Notes under the pieces: generated by a model | Database searches by the model: none | The model's input: only the letters and a program-made list of their open reading frames with translations | Told to the model about the DNA's origin: nothing | Position numbers and translations under genes: made by a program | Assembly (NCBI GenBank): GCA_963978545.1 | Contig: OZ021732.1 | Coordinates: forward strand, 23,942,688-24,006,687 | Length of the DNA: 64,000 nucleotides | Direction of reading: 5' to 3' | Origin: Linyphia triangularis | Taxonomy: Eukaryota > Arthropoda > Arachnida > Araneae > Linyphiidae | Shown: piece after piece, positions 21,310 to 33,390 of the stretch | Layout: every line of letters starts with the position of its first letter | Position numbering within the stretch: the stretch's first letter is position 1

Positions 21310-23785
21310 ACGTTAAGGTGTCGTATTAACTCGTGCAATACATGCTGACTAAGGTTTATTTTACTTATCTAAGAAAGGTGAATTGGGGGAAAATATTAAA
21401 TAAATTGTAGATATTAAATACATTGTAGATATGCATTCAAGTTTTGAAAATCACCTGCAAGACTTTTAAAACATCTTAAGATAAATTGAAAGAAACTTGT
21501 GAATTATATGTAAACTATATAACTTTTTATACTCTGAAAGGAAATCACAAGTAATTTAGTTAACTTTTTTCATGGTAACACTCATATTCAACGACATGTT
21601 TTTAAAATTTAACCTTCTTTACATGATAATAGTTATAAATTTTTTCAATCTCAGATGCGATATACTATTATTTCTAACATATATGTTACGAATTGTGTAA
21701 AGTTTTTAAAAGAGTATATGCAAATCACCAATCAGAAACATAAAAATCTAACATCAATCAAACAAACTAAAATAATAAGATATTTTCCTTTGTGGAAATA
21801 GTTAACTACTCATGTGATGGAATATACTTAGAAAATTTAAATACTGAAAAAAGTTTGCTAGCCAAACTTAAAGAATATATATTTTTTTTCTTGTGAAAAA
21901 CTAGCATACATTTGAAAAATGTAGAGTTTGTTACTCGTAAAATTGAACATCATCTGGACAAACTAAATTATACATGATTTTTTTTTTTTATATTTGAGAG
22001 GTGCTGACAATATATCATTAATATAGAGATTTTTAACTTCCACCCATAATTTCTAAATAACTTATACATAATTTTCAGAAAACTGAAACGGAATGTGTTT
22101 TACAAGACGCTTATTTTGTAAGATGAATATTCAATATTAATATAACTGAGCAAAGTCCATTCCGGAAAAAAAACTTGTAAAAGATACTTATATTTTGAAA
22201 ATAGTTTGAAATATCCTTTTAAATTTATGAATGCTCGCTTTCGAAAGACACAAATAAAACTGATATTACTCATGATAATTAACACATACATAACATTAGT
22301 CAAACAAAGTGAAATTTTTATTGCTTGTGACCGATAACTTTTCAGTGAAGTAGAACTTACATAGGAAATTTGTGCAAACTTTTTCAACTTTTAAACCAAG
22401 TATCATGTAAAATTATAAATTTCGATAGGAAATAGCACACTTCAGAATCGGAACAAGTCTTCTAATTAAGCTAAATTTATTTCTCAAGGAATTGAAAGCA
22501 TACCAGAAAAGTCCTTATCATTTCGCATCTTTTCTCATGTTGCAAGAAAACATACTTTGTAAAAGATCGTCGTTGCACTTAACAAAAATCAGTAAAAATA
22601 AATGTATTTTCTATGGCAAAGATAAAACTTCACAACTTAATTACTGAAATTTAGCTAAGTTGCATATGGTTTATTCACATAACTCGCATATGCTTCGAAT
22701 GTTGAAATATATTTGTCAGTTGAAATCAAACTCATCGAAAATAAATGCTACCTACATTTTCAAGTCGGAAATTACTATTAAATAAACTTTACATGTAAAA
22801 CATTGTCATGTTAAAAAGAAAAATCTACAAAAATGTAAACGATAATTTTACTGTTGGTACATAAATGATGAATAATTTATGATTTTATTCTAGGCAAACG
22901 TTTTATTGTCTAACAGAGAACTTAAACTTTAGCAGAAAAACGAAAAAATACAATTTTTATATCCTATCATGCTTGTCGAAAATTGAATTTATTAGCTGTT
23001 GTAATAGATTTTTATTGTCCAAATTTCTATAGTTTTTCTTCCCAGTGTAATAAAATTAAGTTCATGTGTAATGATTAGGTTTTTTTTTTTTTTTTATGAA
23101 TCTTATAAATTTAATGAAATTATTATGACCTAAGAGATTGAGTGAACTGAATAAATCAATGATGTAAATTTAAACAGTGACTTGAACTGATACATACTAT
23201 AACTGTAAAGAAGTATGACAAAGTGATAGATGAAGTAAAAATAGAAGTTGAGTGAAATGTGTTTGAAAAAAAGTTGAAGACGACAAGAAATTCGTAATTG
23301 AGAATTATCATTGACTTATATTAACTTCGTTTTTCTTGCTTATGACAAGAAAATACACACTTTCTTATTAAGAACCAACTTGATATCTTATCATAGAATA
23401 ACAATGATAAAATATCTATACATTAAAAAAAAAAAAAAAAAAAAAAAAAATACCAAACTTAGACATAGCAAATTTCTTGAAATTCATGTATAATGTGAGA
23501 AGTTTTACTGGAAATATAGAAGATACAGCATTGAAAGATGTGAATGTTTCGATGTACTTTATCAGAAATAAAAAAATAAAAAAATGCCCTGAGGTTCGCT
23601 ATAAAAAATTTTAGGAAAAAGTTTAAACAAAATTTAAAATCAAACATGCTTTTAAATGGGAACACATATATTAAAACTATAGCACATTAAACAATTTATA
23701 TTACGTCATCTCAGTTGTATCAAACTGAATAACATGAAAAACAACCACAAACTGAATAAACATGAAAATTATCAATATATATGGA
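21310..23785 (+). repeat. Left palindrome arm, inner part
   Basis: It continues the left arm after the gypsy element and is the reverse complement of 24316 to about 26780. It is AT-rich, without recognisable genes. A 95-codon open frame (22100-22387, minus strand) has a counterpart in the other arm (25694-25981) only because the arms are near-identical. Confidence 0.9.
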
Positions 23786-24315
23786 TAATATTTAGAAAGA
23801 GGTCGGATATCTTCAACTATTCTACACCTGATTGGACAACACTTATAATGTGTGTGAGGAAAAAAAAAAAAAAAAAATTCAATTACTAGGTGAGAAAAAT
23901 TTCCTTGTAGGAATCAATGAAATTGGATAGTTATACTTTGGTTCGAAGCAATTTTCGTTTCAAGCATATGATTTGTTGCTAAGTTGAAATAAATACACTT
24001 TAAATCAATGCTTAGTATCTTTTCTTTTATTCTTACTATGATCATTCTTATATTGAAGGATGATTTTTCGAAAGTCAATATATTTGAAAAATAAATATAT
24101 CTATAGTGTAAAGTTAAAGTTACGTGGAATACTATTGGAATTAGCATTAGAAATTCAATCACTCAATTTATTCATGGGATATTGACCATCACGTGAATAT
24201 CTCACGGCAACATTGGTTGCTCTTATCGGTATATGATTACGCATGTTTTCGTGATCTTAACGTACGTCAATATGTTATTATTTTTTTTTTTTTATATGTG
24301 AAAAAAGCAAACTTT
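23786..24315. other. Central loop of the palindrome (about 530 bp)
   Basis: This is the only part of the element without a mirror copy. It holds an A tract (about 23861-23878) and a T tract (about 24281-24293). No coding sequence was recognised; an 82-codon open frame on the minus strand has no recognisable motif. Confidence 0.8.
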
Positions 24316-27202
24316 TCCATATATATTGATAATTTTCATGTTTATTCAGTTTGTGGTTGTTTTTCATGTTATTCAGTTTGATACAACTGAGAGGACGTAA
24401 TATTAATTGTTTAATGTGCTATAGTTTTAATATATGTGTTCCCATTTAAAAGCATGTTTGATTTTAAATTTTGTTTAAACTTTCTCCTAAAATTTTTTAT
24501 AGCGAACCTCAGCGCATTTTTTTATTTTTTTTATTTCTGATAAAGTACTTCGAAACATTCACATCTTTCAATGTTGTATCTTCTATATTTCCAGTAAAAC
24601 TTCTCACATTATACATGAATTTCAAGAAATTTGCTATGTCTAAGTTTGGTATTTTTTTTTTTTTTAATGTATAGATATTTCATCATTGTTATTCTATGAT
24701 AAGATATCAAGTTGGTTCTTAATAAGAAAGAGTGTATTTTCTTGTCATAAGCAAGAAAAACGAAGTTAATATAAGTCAATGATAATTCTCAATTACGAAT
24801 TTCTTGTCGTCTTCAACTTTTTTTCAAACACATTTCACTCAACTTCTATTTTTACTTCATCTATCACTTTGTCATACTTCTTTACAGTTATAGTATGTAT
24901 CAGTTCAAGTCACTGTTTAAATTTACATCATTGATTTATTCAGTTCACTCAATCTCTTAGGTCATAATATAATTTCATTAAATTTATAAGATTCATAAAA
25001 AAAAAAATCTAATCATTACACATGAACTTAATTTTATTACACTGGGAAGAAAAACTATAGAAATTTGGACAATAAAAATCTATTACAACAGCTAATAAAT
25101 TCAATTTTCGACAAGCATGATAGGATATAAAAATTGTATTTTTTCGTTTTTCTGCTAAAGTTTAAGTTCTCTGTTAGACAATAAAACGTTTGCCTAGAAT
25201 AAAATTTATTCATCATTTATGTACCAACAGTAAAATTATCGTTTACATTTTAGTAGATTTTTCTTTTTAACATGACAATGTTTTACATGTAAAGTTTATT
25301 TAATAGTAATTTCCGACTTGAAAATGTAGGTAGCATTTATTTTCGATGAGTTTGATTTCAACTGACAAATATATTTCAACATTCGAAGCATATGCGAGTT
25401 ATGTGAATAAACCATGTGCAACTTAGCTAAATTTCAGTAATTAAGTTGTGAAGTTTTATCTTTGCCATAGAAAATACATTTATTTTTACTGATTTTTGTT
25501 AAGTGCAACGACGATCTTTTACAAAGTATGTTTTCTTGCAACATGAGAAAAGATGCGAAATGATAAGGACTTTTCTGGTATGCTTTCAATTCCTTGAGAA
25601 ATAAATTTAGCTTAATTAGAAGACTTGTTCCGATTCTGAAGTGTGCTATTTCCTATCGAAATTTATAATTTTACATGATACTTGGTTTAAAAGTTGAAAA
25701 AGTTTGCACAAATTTCCTATGTAAGTTCTACTTCACTGAAAAGTTATCGGTCACAAGCAATAAAAATTCCAATGTGTTTGACTAATGTTATGTATGTGTT
25801 AATTATCATGAGTAATATCAGTTTTATTTGTGTCTTTCGAAAGCGAGCATTCATAAATTTAAAAGGATATTTCAAACTATTTTCAAAATATAAGTATCTT
25901 TTACAAGTTTTTTTTCCGGAATGGACTTTGCTCAGTTATATTAATATTGAATATTCATCTTACAAAATAAGCGTCTTGTAAAACACATTCCGTTTCAGTT
26001 TTCTGAAAATTATGTATAAGTTATTTAGAAATTATGGGTGGAAGTTAAAAATCTCTATATTAATGATATATTGTCTGCACCTCTCAAATAAAAAAAGAAA
26101 ATGCATGTATAATTTAGTTTGTCCAGATGATGTTCAATTTTACGAGTAACAAACTCTACATTTTTCAAATGTATGCTAGTTTTTCACAAGAAAAAAAAAT
26201 ATATATTCTTTAAGTTTGGCTAGCAAACTTTTTTCAGTATTTAAATTTTCTAAGTATATTCCATCACATGAGTAGTTAACTATTTCCACTAAGGAAAATA
26301 TCTTATTATTTTAGTTTGTTTGATTGATGTTAGATTTTTATGTTTCTGATTGGTGATTTGCATATACTCTTTTAAAAACTTTACACAATTCGTAACATAT
26401 ATGTTAGAAATAATAGTATATCGCATCTGAGATTGAAAAAATTTATAACTATTATCATGCAAAGAAGGTTAAATTTTAAAAACATGTCGTTGAATATGAG
26501 TGTTACCATGAAAAAAGTTAACTAAATTACTTGTGATTTCCTTTCAGAGTATAAAAAGTTATATAGTTTACATATAATTCGCAAGTTTCTTTCAATTTAT
26601 CTTGAGATGTTTTAAAAGTCTTGCAGGTGATTTTCAAAACTTGAATGCATATCTACAATGTATTTAATATCTACAATTTATTTAATATTTTCCCCCAATT
26701 CACCTTTCTTAGATAAGTAAAATAAACCTTAGTCAGCATGTATTGCACGAGTTAATACGACACCTTAACGTATATTATTACAAAGTAAATTGTCTAAGTC
26801 TTTCTTGAAGTAACATAAATTTCCAACTTGCATTGATTTTTCGATTGAAAAGTAGAGGTGAAATTTTTTCTTTGGAGTATCTATAACTAGTATTTATTTT
26901 AAATCTCTTACTATTTTTCTTCTATGTAACAATTTTGTTAAGTTTTACCCGTATTGTAGCATATAATCTCACTGAGTTTGAACAATATTCAATGTTTTAG
27001 ACAATAGAAAAGTTTTCAAGTAGAAATGATCTTAAATTCTCCAAGTGAATCAAACTCTTTGGAAGAAAGTCCATGCGAATTCTATCTTCACTTACTAATG
27101 TGTCTTTGAAATCCACTTCATTCATTCCAAGTTTTCATAAACATTTCATTACGAAAAAGGCAAAGTAGGAAAACGATAATCTCAAAGACCTGCTGACACA
27201 CC

Positions 27203-27236
27203 GCAGCATCAACCGCTGCTTGCGCGTTGATGCTGC
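27203..27236. repeat. Perfect 11-bp hairpin in the right arm
   Basis: GCAGCATCAAC and GTTGATGCTGC flank a 12-base loop inside an unusually GC-rich 150-bp segment of the arm. The left-arm version (about 12686-12722) has one stem mismatch. Confidence 0.6.
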
Positions 27237-27364
27237 TGTTCTTGCTGTACAAGTCACCCTACCTGTTTGAACAAGTTTTAGCGTGACTCATCCTCCGGTC
27301 TAAAAATGTCTTCAAGTGGCGTATCACCTACCGCTAACCTGATTGACTAATTACCGTCACATGC

Positions 27365-28040
27365 TTATCATCTCGTTTAAAGACGTGAATTTTATATGTA
27401 AAGTAAATTTTTACGCTAACGCTTAAATTCTTTGCTATAAAAAGTTCAAGTATGTTATTTTTTTTCTCTTATATGTTACATTTTAAACATATGATATGAA
27501 ATTTTTACGTTATGCTTATCTTAGAAATTTTTGAGTATGTTACTTTTTCTTTTATTTAACATTAACCTAAGAGTTTAATTGTATATGAGAAGTAAATTGT
27601 CACGTTAAAGTTTATAGACATGATATTTATATCTGAAGTAAATTTTCGTGTAAAGGTTAAAATTCTTTATCTTTGAAATTTTTATTCTGTTAAATTTCCC
27701 ATTATTTAACATTAACCTAAGAAAATAATTGTGTATGAAATTTTCGCGTATTGTTTAAATTGTTGTCGAAGAAAGTTTAAGTATGTTATTTTTTTTTCTT
27801 CTCTAATTTTGCATTATTCTTACACATTTTAAAGATAAAAATGTTATGTGTGAAATAAATTTTCGCGTATTGTTTCAATTAGTTTCTTTTTTATCTTATT
27901 TATTGTTGATATAAGAGTATGATAGTACATGTAAAGTTAATTTTAACGTTCAATTTTAAATTCTTTGCCTTGTAAATTTTTAGTGTTTCTTTTTTCCTAA
28001 AAGTTAGAGGTGTCATTATACATTTTAAAGACATGAACGG
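27365..28040. repeat. Degenerate tandem repeat, unit about 115-130 bp, right arm
   Basis: Mirror of 11735-12560. Near 27880 the right arm passes straight from one unit to a later one and lacks about 130 bp present in the left arm. This is a length change expected from slippage or unequal exchange. Confidence 0.7.
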
Positions 28041-28042
28041 CA

Positions 28043-28454
28043 ATGTTTGAATTCATTGTCGTAGAAATTATAGGTTTTATTAATCAAAATAAAAAAGTCG
28101 TTGGGAAAATGAAGGACGAAATGAATGCAACACTTGTAAGAGAATTTGTTGGCTTAAAAGTTAAGATGTATAGTATAGAAACAGAGCATTGCATTAAAAA
28201 ACCCGGCAAAAGGCGTTCCTAAGGTTGCGCTGCAGAAAAAACTCTCACATAATGATTATAGGCAGTGTTTGAAAGAAAATATACAAACAAGAGTAGAAAG
28301 TACTCGTATTGTTAACGATAATCATCAACTATATATAACAAAAATCAATAAACTAGCTCTAAATCCATATGATGATAAGCGATTTATATTAGATGACGGT
28401 TTTTCAACCTTAGCACATGGAGATTTTAAGATCCCATCTTTAATGGATGTTTAA
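28043..28454 (+). pseudogene. C-terminal fragment of Polinton protein-primed DNA polymerase B, right arm
   Basis: Mirror copy of the left-arm fragment. The first part is open from about 28043 and contains REFVGLKVKMYS. The frame is lost in the A run at about 28191-28197. The second part (open from at least 28200) contains the KGVPK and ALNPYDDKRFILDDG segments and stops at 28454. It points to the right terminus. The residues upstream of about 28040 do not look like polymerase, so only the 3' end of polB was kept. Confidence 0.8.
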
Positions 28455-29169
28455 ATAATTATTTACATTTTCTTTTGCTGTATAGATTTAATGTATGTAA
28501 TATATTTACAACTGAAATATTGTGAAAAACTGCAATTGAATTGTTAAAATTGTTGAACATAAACTATGATGTATCATGAAATTTTGTTAAACTTGTATGT
28601 AAAATGAAATATTCTAATATGTATTGAATAAATTGATTCATTGAAAACAACTGCTTCCTTATTTGACTAGAGACTCTCTTTCATTCAATTTAAACTTGTT
28701 CATATTAGTATTCATCAAACTTAATCATATACAGATTTCTTTTTCATTTAATAGATTTATTCACATGATATTAGTACAGTAAAATTATAAATGCTCATAA
28801 ACCGTAGTTCACTAAACTAAAACTAAATATTAAATGTGAAATTTTATTTAAATTCAATGAACTACCATTTTTCGATGAAATGTACCAATTTCCTAGAATA
28901 ATTAGAAGATCACACAAAAGAGTGAGAGTAAGATTTCCACCTCCATATACAAGAACAAAAAACATTTATAGAAGAAAAGGATGAAACATTTTTTCCCCCT
29001 TCTTCTGTAAAATAAACTCACAATAAACAAAAATATACAACAGGATTTTATTAGTCTTAAATTATTACTAGTGTAAAGTAATCCAGTCATTCCCCAATCC
29101 CTCTTATCACCCAATCCTTATCAACACACTCTAATCTCCACTCTCAACCCCTTCAGGTAAATCCCCGAA

Positions 29170-29245
29170 ATCCCTGGGTGGTTAAAGCAGAAAACAATAA
29201 TTACTCTTTCATTGTATCCTTTTACGGGTTCGAATCTCGCCCTAA
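29170..29245 (+). other. tRNA-like A-box/B-box pair in the right arm
   Basis: GGGTGGTTAAAGCAG resembles a pol III A box, and ACGGGTTCGAATCTCGCCCT, 45 bp on, resembles a B box plus T arm. The cloverleaf is poor: the anticodon arm has a 12-base loop and I cannot pair the acceptor ends. This is a tRNA-derived relic at best. The left arm keeps the B-box part (10599-10620) but has lost about 46 bp including the A box. Confidence 0.35.
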
Positions 29246-29299
29246 AAATATTAATTTAATTATAAAATATATTTTGTAAACATATAGTTTTATTATTCA

Positions 29300-29313
29300 A
29301 CACTAGATGGCGC
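29300..29313 (+). promoter_or_regulatory. CTCF-like motif in the right arm
   Basis: ACACTAGATGGCGC matches the insect/vertebrate CTCF core (CCASYAGRKGGC) at all but the first base. The left arm has a deletion of about 22 bp that removes most of the motif. The motif match is visible; binding is not shown. Confidence 0.35.
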
Positions 29314-29379
29314 CACCAGCTTTGTAAGATAGGTAAGATCACTCAGTGCGAACATTCCCCGCAATGATGTCACTCTGTC

Positions 29380-29577
29380 ACCCCTGCTCCCTTAGTTAGA
29401 ACTCTCTGCTCCCCGAGTTAGAACTCCCTGTTCAGCCTGATCCGTGAGTTAGAACTTTCTGCTCCCCTTGCTCCCCAAGTTAGAACTTTCTGCTCCCCCC
29501 TGCTCCCCAAGTTAGAACTTTCTGCTCCCTGGGTTAGTACTCCCTCTGCTCCACCTGCTCCGGTGAGTTAGAACTCT
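29380..29577. repeat. Subterminal short tandem repeats, right end
   Basis: Inverted counterpart of the left array, with about seven units of AGTTAGAACTTTCTGCTCCCC and extra CTGCTCCCC sub-units. The copy number differs between the two ends of one element. Confidence 0.75.
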
Positions 29578-29598
29578 CATTTTTATACTACTATCGTG

Positions 29599-30290
29599 TA
29601 CTTATGATTATAATAAGAGATGTATTTCTTATTATTTATAAAAATGGTTTAATAATTTTCATTTACAATTAAATCACTCTCAATAACATCTTAATTAATA
29701 GTACTACATTTTTTTTTAAAAATATTATACGGACTTAAAAAAATAACTATGAATGGAAAATGTGTAATACAGAAAATTTAATTTTTCTGATTTCGAAAAC
29801 AAAACGTATAAAAAGCTTAGATTTTGATTTGTACTCTAAACCCACAATGTCAGGCAGATCACTAACACAATGCAGTGTTAAATATGTGTTTACATTCGTA
29901 TTAAAAAGTTATAAATCGACACAAACATGATCCAAATTGGTTCAGTTAATCTGGATAATAGATAAACGTTGAATTTTATACGTATATGGAGAGATAAAAT
30001 TTAAATAAAAATCTTTTCTCTAGTAAACGTAATTTTACGTATGAATTAGATTAATTCATTTCAAGTTTTTAAGAATTAAGAACCATTATATATAAATAAT
30101 TTAAAATAAAGACACTTACTTGAAATGTATATTTGAAGTTTTATGTAATCAGTTGCAACATTTTCGTTTGGTATTGACTATAGTATGTAATTGCTACCAG
30201 CTTAGCTTCGCATGGCACCATACCAATTTGTGAAATGGAAATGGCCTCTAACAAAACAACGACCACTCTTTTCTTGGTGTTGTGACTTGT
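29599..30290. other. AT-rich intergenic sequence
   Basis: Nothing recognisable apart from short A/T tracts. The last 100 bp (30180-30290) are more complex, and continue at 34429 across the hAT insertion, but match no gene I know. Confidence 0.45.
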
Positions 30291-31334
30291 GTTCCATCCA
30301 GGCGCGGATTTGAAGGGGGTGCGGGGGGTGCGACCGCACCCCCCATAAAGTATCTCGTCTAAATTTTTTAAATGGCAGTTTCACAGAGTTCAAAGTAAAA
30401 AGAAATAGATAAAAAAAAAATGAAATTTCATATATTTGTAAGATCTATTTTTTTACTTAATATCCATATCGATGGAAATCAGCAAACAAAATTAAGCTTT
30501 TTATGACATTCTTCATGCCTCATTAATACAGATTTTTAAGCCACTTAACCGAACGCCTTATTTCGTTACCCGTAGAAGAAATGGGCTTGAGAAGGGACGA
30601 GTAGATCGGGATTGTGTTGACCTGCAATGTACAGCTCAACGAATCTTCACCCCTTGTGTGATTCTCAAATTAAAAAATGAATTTTGAATGACCATTGAAA
30701 CATTTCTCAATTTCAGCACGATTTTCTCCTTGATCAGAGGCCAATTAATTATAAAGGTGTAATATCGGAGTGCCATCGCACCCCCTAAACTTCATTCGAT
30801 GTACAAAAAATCATGCACTAAAATAGCTTTGAAGGAAAAAAAATCCTTAAATTGTAATTGGAAAATAAAATGCCTAATTCATAACTAAGAAAAAGCTTTG
30901 ATCAAATCGGCACTATAGCATTATTGCAATTCTATAGAATATTGCAAGAACTTACAGTTCCGATCAAGACGCTATCGATAAATTAGGACCAAGAAGTTTC
31001 TCTTCATTCTTTCCTAAAGATCTTAAAACAGCCAAGGGAAGGGAACAAAATGACCCCTTCTTTGTGTGACTTTGAATTTGAAGGACACAAACAAAGTAAT
31101 AAAATTTGAGGGGTCATACAACATACAATACCCTCCCTTGCACGCGACATTGCCCCATATCACATGTGAGTTGCAAAATTACTAACATGCCTCTACTCGG
31201 AGGTGGAAGTGAATGGAATGGTCATTCTTGCTTGAGTTGGAGGATGCATGCGATGTCTAGATTGTTTGTTTCTTCAATTGGTATGGCAGTGCAAGATAAT
31301 TAACAGTAATATATAACCATGATAAGATTTTTTT

Positions 31335-31755
31335 AATTTAATATTTATTTTATAAAGTGTAATATAACATTAACAATTTGTTTTAGTTTAGACATTTGCT
31401 TTTTTTTTTCTAAATATTTTTGAATATTTAATTTTTGACCGAATGATCAGAAGTAGCGATTTATCCTACACACTCATATTTGATATTTTATGTAATTATC
31501 AACTTAACTCTCAATTCAATACCATCAGTATATGAATAGATTGTAATAAAATATTTAATTCTTACAAAAATTAACTGATTTTACTGGATTAACCCATTGT
31601 ATCTGCACCCTTTCATATGCAAAATCAATAAAGTCAAACAAAATTACTTTTTTAAATTATAAAAATGTAATTTATCATTGACAGTTTAAAGTGAGTTCCA
31701 TATAGTTTTTAACTTCTTTTCAAAATATTGAGGATCATAGCCTAGCACGTTTTTA
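31335..31755 (+). repeat. Diverged internal direct repeat, copy 1 (partner 32980-33390)
   Basis: The two segments share collinear blocks such as CCGAATGATC, AACTGATTTTACTG, TGTATCTGCACCCTT, CATATGCAAAATC and CAGTTTAAAGTGAGTTCCAT. They are about 75-80% alike by eye. No coding sequence. Confidence 0.8.
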
Positions 31756-32979
31756 AATATTGCTATGCTCCAATCTCACTCACAAGAGGTATACTCGCCT
31801 ACCATACAAAAAGTCACCGGGTCGAGCAATATGTCTGTAGTCTGTTTTCAAATTGAGTAAAGACTTTAAAAAATTTGACTAGTAATCTTGCATCGATTGT
31901 TGAGCTACTTCCTGATAGTTTTCCGAGGTTTCTCTTATTTAAGATGTATATGAAGTCCATTTTTTCCTTGAAAAACCATCTGGTAGATGTTCTCTGCTTG
32001 ATAAATAAACTAATCAGAATCTAACGTGTTTTTTTTTTTTTTTTTTTTTTTTTTAAATATGAGGATTTGTGTGTTGACTGTTTAAGATGGTCTTTGAGTA
32101 CATTTTCCTAATTTAAGCTATCTTTGAATCATATTTATAAAAGAAAATATAAAGTTATGTTAAAACAATCTCAAAATTTATATTAAAGTACAGGTTGGAT
32201 ATAATTAAAATCTATCTATTTAGAGAATTTTTGCAACTAAAGGAAAATATAAAACTTTAAGATGAAAAGGGCTTATATGGCTGTTACTTTTACATGTTAT
32301 TCCTTATAAATGAAATAATAAATCAAAATGAAATCAATCCAATGAAGTTTTAAATATATTGTTGTTCTTGAAGCGTAATTAGCAAAAATCCAAACAGTTA
32401 TTTCTTAAAGTTTTCATTTCAAAAATTTTATGATAATGTTTAAACAGCATTACCAGATTTTCCCAGCAGCACTAATACAAAATTTCAAAAAGATTTATTA
32501 ATTTCTACAGACTCCGGACTGATCTAAACAACACCAGTTTAATTATGACCCGCCTGCACCTTAAAAACTTTCTCGAGGATGTCAGAAAGCATAAGTACCG
32601 TTTGGTATTAGTAACCCCTAACCAAATCGGAATTATATTAAAGTTTTAAAAGAAATTTATACTGGATTGATACAGAAAATCTTTATAGAATTTGATACTA
32701 ATATTGTTGATGCGTATTTAACCAATAAAAAGAAAAGAAAATTTACAAAATAAATAAAAAATAAAATTTGAGAGAGCCATAGTAAAAACTATCTTATTCA
32801 AAGATAATTTTTTTTTATTAAAAAACTGTACACACACGCACATTGAGGTCAACGCACTCACTCTTTTTTTACTATAAAGTTCGAATACATGTTAATTTAG
32901 TTAGATAAGTCTTAGTAGTGCATCAATATGTAGAGTTAAGGTTAAGGTGACTAAACATTGGTAAGATTTTTTTTTTTTT

Positions 32980-33390
32980 TTTTTTTAATTTTACTTATTT
33001 CACAAAATGTAATATTTCATTAACAATATTTGTTTAGATCTTTGTTTTTTCCGAAAAATGTTTAAATATTTTATTTTTGTCCGAATGATCCGAAGAAGGG
33101 ACTTATCGTGCACACTGATATTCGATATTGTGTGCAATTATCAAAGTAATATTTGAATAGATTATTATAAAATATTTCATTCTTATAAAAATAAACTGAT
33201 TTTACTGAAATAAGTATTGTATCTGCACCCTTGCATATGCAAAATCCTTAAAACCCTTTGACAATGTCAAACGAAATTATTTTCTTAAATTATAAAAATG
33301 TCATTTATCCTTAACAGTTTAAAGTGAGTTCCATGTTGTTTTGTACTTCTTTTCAAAATATTGAGAATCATAGCCAAACACGTTTTTACT
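32980..33390 (+). repeat. Diverged internal direct repeat, copy 2
   Basis: Partner of 31335-31755 inside the same hAT element. Both start beside a T tract. Confidence 0.8.

Larger units (their letters stand above)
24316..29592 (-). repeat. Right palindrome arm, uninterrupted
   Basis: The complete arm, mirror of 10372-13150 plus 21310-23785. It preserves the pre-insertion sequence of the gypsy target site near 26780 and longer versions of the subterminal arrays. The length is about 5277 bp against 5255 bp for the left arm. Confidence 0.9.
10366..29598. mobile_element. Palindromic Polinton/Maverick-derived element with 6-bp target duplication
   Basis: The termini are AGTAGTATAAAAATGAG (10372) and its exact reverse complement ending at 29592. 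ATCGTG lies immediately outside on both sides (10366-10371, 29593-29598). The left arm is 10372-13150 plus 21310-23785; the right arm is 24316-29592. Both are about 5.26 kb and near-identical by eye, with a loop at 23786-24315. A 6-bp duplication, 5'-AG termini, long TIRs and a DNA polymerase B fragment are Polinton hallmarks. Without the gypsy insertion the element is about 11.06 kb and consists almost wholly of its TIRs. Homology stops exactly at the duplication, and the outer flanks are unrelated. No integrase, ATPase, protease or capsid gene was recognised, so it is non-autonomous. Confidence 0.85.

Noticed and set aside
22100..25981. A 95-codon open frame found in both arms (22100-22387 minus, 25694-25981 plus) as a conserved gene
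   Set aside because: It is present twice only because the arms are near-identical. The composition is AT-driven, there is no recognisable motif, and differences between copies do not favour silent changes.
29170..29245. A tRNA gene in the palindrome arm
   Set aside because: The A- and B-box-like words exist, but no proper acceptor pairing or anticodon arm can be drawn.
10366..29598. The giant palindrome as an assembly or library fold-back artefact
   Set aside because: An artefact would not stop at AG...CT termini with a perfect 6-bp duplication and unrelated flanks, nor show a gypsy insertion in one arm only and distinct small indels in each arm. Spanning reads would still be the decisive test.
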